A stretch of 32,257 bases of DNA from the NCBI GenBank assembly GCA_021604365.1, contig BQIZ01000021.1:1-32257 (forward strand), read 5' to 3'. Source of the stretch: Nitrospirales bacterium. GTDB taxonomy: Bacteria > Nitrospirota > Nitrospiria > Nitrospirales > UBA8639. A model generated the notes under the pieces. That model was not told where the DNA came from. It saw nothing but the letters and a program-made list of their open reading frames with translations, and did no database searches. Below, in pieces: positions 25,136 to 32,257 of this stretch (positions are counted from its first letter, which is position 1; each line of letters opens with the position of its first letter). The position numbers were made by a program, and so were the translations under genes.

Positions 25136-27025
25136 ATGTGCGGATTGTGCGGCGTGGTGTATTCCGATCCCAAGAGGCCGGTCAATCGGGATATGCTTCA
25201 TCATATGACAAACATGTTGTCCCATCGTGGACCGGATGGGAATGGGTACTTTGTTAAACCGGGTATCGGTCTCGGCTTCCGTCGACTGAGCATCATTGAT
25301 TTGGAAACCGGCGATCAGCCCATTTCCAACGAGGATAATTCTGTCACCGTTTTATGTAATGGAGAGATCTACAATTATAAGGAATTGCGTCAGGATCTAG
25401 AGGCTGCAGGTCATCGTTTCAGGACACATTCGGATGTCGAAGTCATTGTCCATTTGTACGAGGATTATGGGGTGCGTTGTGTAGATTTTCTGAGAGGCAT
25501 GTTTGGCTTCGCCATTTGGGATTCCCGGTATCGCCGTCTCATGTTGGCCAGAGATCGGTTCGGTATCAAACCTCTCAGCTATGCCATCAAACCCGATGCT
25601 CTGCTTTTTGGATCGGAGTTGAAGTCCATCCTTGCAAGCGGGTGTATTGACCGTCAGGTTGATGCCGGTGCCATGAAGGAGTTGTTTGCGGTCGGATTTG
25701 TTCAAGCGCCCAAGACCCTCTTGTGCTCAATACGGCGGCTCCCACCCGCGCATTATCTCCTCCATGAAAACGGGAAGATCACGATCCAGCGTTATTGGGA
25801 TCTCTCCTTTCCATCATTGGGTGAGGAAGGCTTTCAACGAAGCGCCCAGGAATGGGCCGAGGCGGTTCGGGATAAACTTGAAGAGTCCGTTCGCCTCCAC
25901 CTCCGGAGCGATGTGCCATTAGGTTGTTATTTGAGCAGTGGAATCGATTCAAGTGCTATGGCGGGATTGATGAGCCGAGAAATCTCAGATCCTATCCACA
26001 CTTTTTCTGCGGCGTTTGAAGATCCGTTGTTTAATGAGATTGGTCCGAATAGGATTCTCACAGATTTCTCGGGCTACAATCTCAGCAATCACATTACCAC
26101 CTGCAGAACCGCCGATTTTGATCTGTTGCCGGATATGATTTGGCATCGCGAAGATCCCAATATCTCATCGGGGGGCATCCCTCATATGTTGCTCGCCAGG
26201 ATAGCGGCGCAGCAGGTGAAAGTCGTCTTGACCGGGGAGGGCTCGGATGAAATATTCGGGGGCTACCCTTGGTACCGTGTTGAGCGGTTGCTTGAACCAT
26301 TCATCAATCTTCCACTCAGTGTGCGCCAACTCATCGCAAACATCCCCTTCCTGAGGAAAAAATATTCTCGATCAAGCCGGGCATTCGCCTCCCACGCCAC
26401 GATGGATCTGTCTCGATACACCCGCATCATCGATAATGCCTCCCACCGAAGTTACGAGGATCTTTTTTCCGATCACCTTAGCAACATCCATAGTTCGTTC
26501 AACGATTCAGAACCGCATTTCTTTCTTCCGAAGGATTTTGAAGGATGGAATCGTTTTGTTCAATTACAGTATTTGGATATCAATGTACGTCTTTCGGACT
26601 TTATTACGAGAACCCTCGATGCCGCCTCCATGGCTTATGGCCTAGAGGCACGTGTGCCATTCCTCGATCATGAATTTGTCGAATTATGCAGCCAGATTCC
26701 CTCCGACTTAAAAATGCGAGGGCTTCAGGAAAAGCATATTCTTCGACGGGCCCTGGAAGGTGTCTTGCCTGAGGAAATTCTGAAAAGAAAGAAAAGGGGG
26801 CTTTCCGCCCCATTCTGGCCATGGCAGGGTCGTTTGCCGGAATTTGTCGCAGACGCTCTGTCCGAAAGCAGGCTCCACACCAAAGGGTATTTCAATTCTC
26901 ATACTGTTCGACACATGCTTCAGCAACATCAAAACGGCAAGGCGAATTTTGGAAGAGAGTTAATCGGTGTCCTGAATATTCAATTATGGGATGACCTATT
27001 TGTCCAAGGGTGCCGTCCGTCGTGA
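25136..27025 (+). CDS. asnB: AsnB-type glutamine-hydrolysing amidotransferase
   Basis: The 629-residue protein starts MCGLCGVV, placing the nucleophilic Cys2 of the class II glutaminase directly after Met. RGPDG (31-35) and CNGEIYN (74-80) are glutaminase-domain motifs. The synthetase domain shows the pyrophosphate loop SSGIDSS (267-273), TGEGSDEIFGGY and LEARVPFLDHEFVEL. The upstream frame is open to 25097, but the ATG at 25136 is required for Cys2 and is preceded 5 bases away by TAGGAG. It could make asparagine. Given its neighbours it more likely amidates a carboxylate in the cluster's product, as AsnB homologues do in many glycan and peptide clusters (inference). It overlaps ligase 3 by 4 bases (GTGA). 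Confidence 0.93.
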   Translation: MCGLCGVVYSDPKRPVNRDMLHHMTNMLSHRGPDGNGYFVKPGIGLGFRRLSIIDLETGDQPISNEDNSVTVLCNGEIYNYKELRQDLEAAGHRFRTHSDVEVIVHLYEDYGVRCVDFLRGMFGFAIWDSRYRRLMLARDRFGIKPLSYAIKPDALLFGSELKSILASGCIDRQVDAGAMKELFAVGFVQAPKTLLCSIRRLPPAHYLLHENGKITIQRYWDLSFPSLGEEGFQRSAQEWAEAVRDKLEESVRLHLRSDVPLGCYLSSGIDSSAMAGLMSREISDPIHTFSAAFEDPLFNEIGPNRILTDFSGYNLSNHITTCRTADFDLLPDMIWHREDPNISSGGIPHMLLARIAAQQVKVVLTGEGSDEIFGGYPWYRVERLLEPFINLPLSVRQLIANIPFLRKKYSRSSRAFASHATMDLSRYTRIIDNASHRSYEDLFSDHLSNIHSSFNDSEPHFFLPKDFEGWNRFVQLQYLDINVRLSDFITRTLDAASMAYGLEARVPFLDHEFVELCSQIPSDLKMRGLQEKHILRRALEGVLPEEILKRKKRGLSAPFWPWQGRLPEFVADALSESRLHTKGYFNSHTVRHMLQQHQNGKANFGRELIGVLNIQLWDDLFVQGCRPS

Positions 27026-28386
27026 GATGCACGAGTGTGTTGGCCTCCAATCCTGTGTCCACGCTCTATTCCATGCTTCGCCATCCGCATGTCGGACAGG
27101 AGCAGCTTGTGGCCTTTCAAAACGAACGGGTTTGCCGGTTGGTCGCACATGCCTATCGCCATGTGCCCTATTACCGTGGGCTCTTTGATCGACATGGACT
27201 GAAACCCCAGAATATCCGAACGGTCGAGGATTTGGGGGCCGTGCCCATCACCTCGAGGAGTGATTTGCAAGCCTTGCCGGTCGATGAAATCATCGCCCGG
27301 AATGTGGACCCGGGGTCTTTGATCACACGCACCTCCAGCGGGTCCTCCGGGCGACCATTTGTTGTGCGCCGCACTTGGCTGGAGGAACGCCTTCATGGGG
27401 CCTTTCGGTGGCGTGCGCTCCACGCGTTGGGCCTCCGTTCGAGCGACAAGATTTGTTATGTGATGGGGAACTGGAATATCCAACGGCAGGACCAGGTCGC
27501 CAAGCGTATCCTGGACACCCTCGGGATGGCCCGGCGAAAGGTCATTGATGCCCTGCAGCCACCGGAGGACATTGTCCAGGCTCTGCAGAAGTTCAAACCT
27601 ACGGTCGTGGGGGGGTATCCCGGCGTGTTGGCCAGGATTGCGCAGACTGTGAATTGCGACGTACTACGGTCTCTTCGACTCCGCTTTGTGAATCCCGGTG
27701 GAGAAGTTCTGACACCACTCATGCGCCAACAGATTCAGGACGGGTTTTCCGCGCCAGTCTATGAAACGTATGGAAGTATCGAATTTTACCTTCTGGCCTG
27801 GGAATGCCCAACAACCGGGGAATATCACTCATGTGACGATGGCTTAATTATCGAAGTGCTGCGGGATGGGGCTCCGGCGGGTGAAGGAGAGAGGGGAGAG
27901 CTTGTTGGAACCGACTTGCATTCGTTTGCGATGCCGCTGATCCGATACCAGCTCGGCGATGTCGTCACAAAGGGAAGCCAAACCTGTCGATGCGGACAAC
28001 CGTTTTCGACGATTCGATCGATCCAGGGACGTATGATCGATTACTTCGTGCTTCCCGGCGACAGGGTTGTCCATCCCTATGAGTTGGGGGTCAGAAAGGT
28101 CCCCTGGATTCGAGAGTTTCAAGTGACCCAGGAACGCTTGGAATTCATCGTGATGAAAGTCGTCCCGTTTCATACACCCTCCGCCCAGGAGATGGCAGCG
28201 TTGGTTCAACCGGTGATGGCGTTGCTGGGATCGGACGTGCAGTTCCAGGTAGTGTTGGTGGACACAATCCCGAGAGAGGCAAACGGGAAATTTCGGGTAT
28301 ATCGTTCCCATATTCGATCGGCTTATGACGCATTTGCGTGGCCGGATCAAAAAATGGTTCCTCCTGGAGTCAATGACGACTGCTAA
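27022..28386 (+). CDS. PaaK/CapK-like adenylate-forming ligase 3
   Basis: This 454-residue ligase has SSGSSGRP (105-112), YGSIE (250-254), RYQLGD (308-313), CRCGQ (322-326) and the lysine in EANGKFR (K423). It is more distant from ligases 1 and 2 than they are from each other: it lacks the FEHGFRW segment and has FRWRALHALGL instead. The GTG at 27022 forms a 4-base GTGA overlap with the asnB stop; a GTG at 27010 in the same frame is the alternative. The coupling to AsnB suggests the two act on the same compound. The C-terminus is longer than in the other two and ends in a cysteine. Confidence 0.87.
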   Translation: MRCTSVLASNPVSTLYSMLRHPHVGQEQLVAFQNERVCRLVAHAYRHVPYYRGLFDRHGLKPQNIRTVEDLGAVPITSRSDLQALPVDEIIARNVDPGSLITRTSSGSSGRPFVVRRTWLEERLHGAFRWRALHALGLRSSDKICYVMGNWNIQRQDQVAKRILDTLGMARRKVIDALQPPEDIVQALQKFKPTVVGGYPGVLARIAQTVNCDVLRSLRLRFVNPGGEVLTPLMRQQIQDGFSAPVYETYGSIEFYLLAWECPTTGEYHSCDDGLIIEVLRDGAPAGEGERGELVGTDLHSFAMPLIRYQLGDVVTKGSQTCRCGQPFSTIRSIQGRMIDYFVLPGDRVVHPYELGVRKVPWIREFQVTQERLEFIVMKVVPFHTPSAQEMAALVQPVMALLGSDVQFQVVLVDTIPREANGKFRVYRSHIRSAYDAFAWPDQKMVPPGVNDDC

Positions 28387-28442
28387 TTCTCATGACGATA
28401 GTGCGGTGGATAAGGAACACCAGGTGACTTTTGCTTACACCC

Positions 28443-28800
28443 TATCATGAAATCTTTAAGAAACGCGGATATCTCAATCATCAAGCGATGACGATGTCTC
28501 CTCAGGCACGTATTGAAGAGCCTGGTCATGATGTCCGCATAGGCCGACATGAAGGACAGAGGGGTTGTCTGCAAGGCCTCATCGGGTGATGATTACGTGA
28601 AAATCTTTTTCGATCGCGGCGACTCTCCTTCATATCGAAACGTCCGAGATGTTTGCTGATCTCTGTGGACGGGTTCAGTCTTGCTGCGTTGCACCATCTC
28701 GATGAAAACGAACGGTTCATTATGGAGCCGTATCGAGCGTCACGAAGCGGAGACACCTTAACGATTGCCGAGGAGATGGGTTGCTCCGGTCATCCACCGG
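28443..28800 (+). pseudogene. Decayed SAM methyltransferase, paralogue of MT2
   Basis: Pieces in different frames match the methyltransferase at 30265-31011 in order. YHEIFKKRGYLNHQAM (from 28443) matches EYRAIFKKRGHLYHQAM. LLHIETSEMFADLC (from 28628) matches ALCHIETSDVFAALC. FSLAALHHLDENERF followed by EPYRASRSGDTLTIAEE (about 28671-28790) matches SLAALHHVDEKDRF with EAYRMLRKGGTLTIADV. The stretch between the second and third pieces is missing about 27 codons. A TGA closes the first frame, and a one-base loss explains the shift before the second piece. No intact reading frame spans it. It lies between ligase 3 and GNAT 2. Confidence 0.85.
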
Positions 28801-28955
28801 GTACCAATAACCGGGATGCCCTACAGGTATTATGGTTGAAAATCCAAACACATGCAGCGGGCATCGTTTTCGGTTTATAGAACAGGAACGCCGGTGCCGT
28901 CGCCCCTGTTTTCTTGAGGTTGGTCCTCGGAGAAATGAGTCTCTAAGAGTTGGAA

Positions 28956-30260
28956 ATGGGCATGGCTAATCAAAAAATACCACGCTTCAACGACTGGGCG
29001 TGGTGGCTCTATGAGCATGCTCCAGCCGGCCTGGACCATGCAGCCAAGAGATGTGCCCCGTGGGTCTTGCCATGGGTTGCGCTTCGCGTACCTGTGGCTA
29101 TTCTGCGAGGGCCAACCAGACATTCCGAGCGATCGGCAATCATCGTAGTGGCCGGGCTTCAACCCTGGGCCGATTACCTGCCGCATCGCTTGTTTGCATG
29201 TGCGCCTCGGCGAGAGCTCGTTGGAGCCGTGCCTGTATGGGCTCTTCCTTCGTTCCTAAAACGTTTGGCTGTCGATGCGGACATAATTGTCGCGCGCGTC
29301 GATCGTGTCTCTGCCCGCCTCTTCTTCGAAGACGGTTATCTTGTGGTTCCCGAAAGCCTCGGCTGCCGACTGTCATTGCCGGTCGATCTTGACAAACTTG
29401 CACGTGCCAGCCGCAGCGTAAAGGAAGATTTGGGTACGCTCCGGCGTGAGGGTTTCACGATGGAGGTCTCACACAGGGAGGCAGACTGCGAGGTGTTTTA
29501 CTCATCGATGTATCTTCCCTTCGTCCAGAAGCGGCACGGAGAGTTCGCCGTGATCCATAACTTGCATCAGCTCCGTCGAAAGTTTCGTCGTGGGGGGCTC
29601 ATCTGGTTGCGGCGGGGCGATCATCGCATTGCCGCGGCGCTGTTTGAGCAGGAAGGTGACGTCTTCCGTGGAGTGGCTTTGGGCACAAAAGGGGGGGATC
29701 TCACGTTGATGAAGCAGGGCGCCCTTGCGGCACTCTACATTTTCGAAATCAAGTGCGCCGAAGAGGGGAGATGTGCAAGCATTGATTTCGGTGGCACCCC
29801 GCCGGTTCTCAATGACGGACTTCTTCGCTTCAAGAGGAAGTGGGGAGTCCAGCTCATGGATGAACACCAGACTCCCTATGACTATTTGGTCCGGTGGGAA
29901 CGACCAAATGAGCAGGTCCTCGAATTCCTTGCTGATGTGCCGTTAATTTTCAAGAACCACGGTCACCTGGCGGGGCTGACTGCTCTCAGGCTCAATGGCG
30001 TAGCCCACCAGGTCCAAGCGTCTATGATGCATCGTTCGTTGTGGATCGCAGGGCTGCAGCGACTCTTTGTGGCGGTGCCAACCGGATGTGGTTTACAGGA
30101 GATGGGTGCGCTTCCCAGCCAGAACAGAGGCGGGATGTCTTCTGTTGGCGGGACGGAATTCTGCAATGTTGAACGGATTCTTTCTACGTTAGGGGGGAAT
30201 CAGCGGACATCGTCAAAATCGCATGGAAATCCCGCGGTGGGCAAAAAGAATACGAGGTGA
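28956..30260 (+). CDS. FemAB/BioF2-like GNAT acyltransferase 2
   Basis: The 434-residue paralogue of the product at 23732-24895 shares the same order of segments: VPVAILRGPT near residue 45, RASRSVKEDLGTLRREG, MYLPFVQKRHGEFAVI, then NDGLLRFKRKWGVQLMDE and RSLWIAGLQRLF. A C-terminal tail of about 50 residues rich in Gly, Ser and Asn is absent from GNAT 1. The frame is open to a TTG at 28950. ATG 28956 is preferred, with AAGAG 6 bases upstream, and ATG 28962 is also possible. By eye its base composition is more GC-rich than the Bat/Gld block. The stop falls 4 bases before the MT2 ATG. The donor and acceptor are unknown. Confidence 0.82.
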   Translation: MGMANQKIPRFNDWAWWLYEHAPAGLDHAAKRCAPWVLPWVALRVPVAILRGPTRHSERSAIIVVAGLQPWADYLPHRLFACAPRRELVGAVPVWALPSFLKRLAVDADIIVARVDRVSARLFFEDGYLVVPESLGCRLSLPVDLDKLARASRSVKEDLGTLRREGFTMEVSHREADCEVFYSSMYLPFVQKRHGEFAVIHNLHQLRRKFRRGGLIWLRRGDHRIAAALFEQEGDVFRGVALGTKGGDLTLMKQGALAALYIFEIKCAEEGRCASIDFGGTPPVLNDGLLRFKRKWGVQLMDEHQTPYDYLVRWERPNEQVLEFLADVPLIFKNHGHLAGLTALRLNGVAHQVQASMMHRSLWIAGLQRLFVAVPTGCGLQEMGALPSQNRGGMSSVGGTEFCNVERILSTLGGNQRTSSKSHGNPAVGKKNTR

Positions 30261-30264
30261 TTGC

Positions 30265-31011
30265 ATGTTTCCGGAATATCGCGCAATTTTCAAAAAACGG
30301 GGCCATCTATATCATCAAGCAATGATCCGGTACCCGAACGCTCGTGCAGAAGAATTTCTTCATATCGTCCGTATGGCCGACATGAAAGACGGAGATATCG
30401 TTTGTGATATTCCTTCCGGCGGTGGGTACTTAAGGCACTTTGTGGATCGGGCCACGGCTCTTTGCCATATCGAAACCTCAGATGTGTTTGCCGCTCTCTG
30501 CAGAGCGAATGGCGCTCACCACGTGTTGCTCTCAACTCTGAGGGATATTCCTGTCGCAACCGGGGCGGTGGATAAAATTATCAGTCTCGCGGCCTTGCAC
30601 CATGTGGATGAAAAGGATCGGTTCTTCTCTGAGGCTTATCGAATGTTAAGAAAGGGAGGGACGCTTACCATTGCTGACGTACAAGCGGGGTCGGCTGTTT
30701 CCGAATTTCTGGACGGTTTTGTCAACGAACACAATAGAATGGGACACAAAGGCACTTATATCTCCCCCAAAACTCAAGATGAGATCGAACGATGGGGATT
30801 TACTGTGAGGGATTCTTCGTTGATCCCCTTTCACTGGGATTTTGATTCTCCCCAGGCCATGGGACAATTTTCTCAACTGTTGTTCGGTATCGATAAAGCA
30901 GACTCTGCCCAGGTAGTAGAGGGTATCCGAAAGCACCTGGGCTATGTTCTCGACAGCAACGCGTGTCGCATGAATTGGGCGCTGTTATTCCTCAATGCAG
31001 AAAAGCCTTAG
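30265..31011 (+). CDS. Class I SAM-dependent methyltransferase (MT2)
   Basis: The 248-residue protein has a motif I DIPSGGGYLRHF (about 48-59), a strand end HIETSDVF (68-75), a SLAALHHVDEKDRFFSEAYRML core (107-128) and KGGTLTIADV (130-139), all typical of class I methyltransferases. The ATG at 30265 is preferred to one at 30223: GAGGTGA (30254-30260) lies 4 bases before it, and the N-terminus then matches the decayed copy at 28443. The gene follows the GNAT 2 stop directly and closes the cluster. It is unlike MT1 in sequence, so the two probably act on different groups. The substrate is unknown. Confidence 0.87.
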   Translation: MFPEYRAIFKKRGHLYHQAMIRYPNARAEEFLHIVRMADMKDGDIVCDIPSGGGYLRHFVDRATALCHIETSDVFAALCRANGAHHVLLSTLRDIPVATGAVDKIISLAALHHVDEKDRFFSEAYRMLRKGGTLTIADVQAGSAVSEFLDGFVNEHNRMGHKGTYISPKTQDEIERWGFTVRDSSLIPFHWDFDSPQAMGQFSQLLFGIDKADSAQVVEGIRKHLGYVLDSNACRMNWALLFLNAEKP

Positions 31012-31289
31012 CCAGCAATCGTGGCCGGCCATAATGGGTACCTGCTAAACAGGCAATAGCTCGGTTCGGAGGGGCTGCGAACCAGTAAAAAGATCCTCTT
31101 ATACCAATGTCTGATCTTTGATGACTCTTTAGAACATGAAGTTTGGAACTTATTTTGTAAGCCGCGGGCAAGAAACGACAACCAGTTCTTGCGTGAGCAA
31201 GGTTTCAGCACCTATCAAGATATCCCGCATGCTATCTCATCGGCCACTTCATGGTTGTTCGAGTCTTGAAGTCTTGAAAGGGATTTTCG
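31012..31289. other. Intergenic region before the dehydrogenase
   Basis: No gene is seen. GGTTCG (31063-31068) and CGAACC (31078-31083) form a 6-bp hairpin with a 9-base loop, without a T-run. The region should contain the end of the cluster transcript and the promoter of the dehydrogenase gene; neither could be defined. Confidence 0.5.
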
Positions 31290-32257
31290 ATGGCCGCTTT
31301 ACTCAGAGGAGGTGACGGCGTGGAGGTGCATCGAGAGTTGAGGGATGACAACCAACTCGTCTGCACGGTTGCTCGAGGTTCCGAAGTCATGGGGTGCGTC
31401 GTCGTAGACTCGACCGTATGTGGCGTCTCGCGAGGGGGGCTTCGCATGTCTACCAATGTGAGCGAAGCAGAAGTGCGTGGTCTGGCCCGTACCATGACAC
31501 TCAAGTGCGGATTCTTAAGACAACCACAAGGTGGCGCGAAGGCAGGCGTGCGTTTCAACTCGGAGGCTCCGCTCGCGGAACGCCGGCAGCACTTGGAAGC
31601 GTTTGGGCGAGCGATTGCTCCGCTTCTGATCAACCGCATCTTTATTCCCGGCCCTGATATGGGTACGAATGACACAGACATCCGCGCGATGCTCGATGCG
31701 GTTGGAGTGAAGCTCAAGTGGCGGGAATTGCGCGACACGCAATCGGGTCAGTACACGGCGGCGACCGTGTTCATCAGTGCTAAACGGGCGATCCAGCATT
31801 TGGGCTTGACGCTCCCTCGCTGTACGGTAGCCATTGAAGGCTTCGGCAAGGTGGGGAGTGCCTTGGCCAGCCTGTTGGACGAAGCCAATGCCAAGGTGGT
31901 GGCAATCTCCACCGCGAGGGGAGCGATTGTGAATCCGCATGGTCTGAATGTGAGGCAGCTCAACCAGTTCGCCGACCGGCACGGCAGCCGCGTCGTAGAT
32001 TATTATGCCGATGCCGAGCGTATTTCCTGCGCTGAATTGTTGGAGTTGCCCGTGGATCTGCTCTGCCCTTGTGCGACTCATCATAGTCTCCATGCCGACA
32101 ATGCTCCTCGAGTGCTCGCGCGACTCATCTGCCCCGGAGCCAACAACCCAGTGACGGCCGAAGCCGAGAATATTCTGTTTGAACGGGGACTGGTGTATCT
32201 TCCCGACTTTGTGGCCAACTGCGGCGGGATACTCGGGAGTACGATGGCCTTCGCCTC
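31290..32257 (+). CDS. Glu/Leu/Phe/Val-type amino-acid dehydrogenase (partial, cut by window end)
   Basis: At least 322 codons are open to the window edge. The product shows the family's substrate-binding and catalytic landmarks: STVCGVSRGGLRM (41-53), TMTLKCG with a lysine at 72, GGAKAGV with the catalytic-type K84, and GPDMGTND (121-128) with the aspartate D123. A nucleotide-binding GFGKVGS (184-190), then CPGANNPVT (281-289) and FVANCGG (308-314) follow. These features point to oxidative deamination of an amino acid, or reductive amination of a keto acid, with NAD(P). Glutamate versus leucine/phenylalanine specificity cannot be told. The ATG at 31290 has AAAGGG 7 bases upstream; a GTG at 31320 with AGGAGG (31307-31312) is an equally good start. 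The C-terminus lies beyond the window. Confidence 0.9.
   Translation, partial: MAALLRGGDGVEVHRELRDDNQLVCTVARGSEVMGCVVVDSTVCGVSRGGLRMSTNVSEAEVRGLARTMTLKCGFLRQPQGGAKAGVRFNSEAPLAERRQHLEAFGRAIAPLLINRIFIPGPDMGTNDTDIRAMLDAVGVKLKWRELRDTQSGQYTAATVFISAKRAIQHLGLTLPRCTVAIEGFGKVGSALASLLDEANAKVVAISTARGAIVNPHGLNVRQLNQFADRHGSRVVDYYADAERISCAELLELPVDLLCPCATHHSLHADNAPRVLARLICPGANNPVTAEAENILFERGLVYLPDFVANCGGILGSTMAFA

Noticed and set aside
31515-32093. Minus-strand ORF of 192 codons at the window end
   Set aside because: Antisense to the dehydrogenase, whose plus-strand frame carries the family motifs and runs off the window edge.

Overview
The window reads as chromosomal DNA of a Gram-negative-type bacterium, about half G+C by eye. 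The best guess is a member of the Nitrospirota, probably Nitrospira-like. This rests on the gene families present and on the small exported protein at 763-1071, whose Pro/Gly-rich repeat-like core I associate with Nitrospira. It is an inference that was not checked by search.

Layout. (1) 1-585: a SxtJ-family membrane protein and a 50-residue DUF5989 protein, probably the tail of a surface-glycan or carbamoyltransferase-type locus lying upstream. (2) 586-2346: a mostly non-coding stretch holding a strong hairpin terminator, a small exported protein on the minus strand and one doubtful minus-strand ORF. (3) 2347-9588: a tight plus-strand Bat ('aerotolerance') operon: MoxR AAA+ ATPase, DUF58, DUF4381, BatA (VWA), a BatB-TPR fusion and BatD. 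(4) 9677-14752: a GldA/GldF/GldG-type ABC system plus a DUF4340 protein. (5) 14816-15621: a minus-strand membrane protein and an initiator tRNA-fMet. (6) 16051-31011: an accessory biosynthetic cluster, all on the plus strand. (7) 31290-end: the start of a Glu/Leu/Phe/Val-type amino-acid dehydrogenase cut by the window edge.

The accessory cluster is the interesting part. It encodes a GT2 glycosyltransferase, a UDP-galactopyranose-mutase-like flavoprotein with a C-terminal membrane tail, a small membrane protein made only of that tail, two SAM methyltransferases plus a decayed copy of one of them, three PaaK/CapK-like adenylate-forming ligases, two paralogous FemAB/BioF2-like GNAT acyltransferases and an AsnB-type amidotransferase. 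The proposed logic (inference) is as follows. The ligases activate carboxylic acids as acyl adenylates or thioesters. The GNAT-fold enzymes transfer acyl groups to amines. AsnB amidates a carboxylate, and the methyltransferases trim the product. The GT2 and flavoprotein supply or attach a sugar. The product could be a decorated surface glycan or glycolipid, or a small secreted amide. The order MT-ligase-ligase-GNAT / AsnB / ligase-(pseudo-MT)-GNAT-MT looks like two diverged half-modules around AsnB, built by duplication.

No CRISPR array, insertion sequence, transposase, integrase or rRNA was seen.
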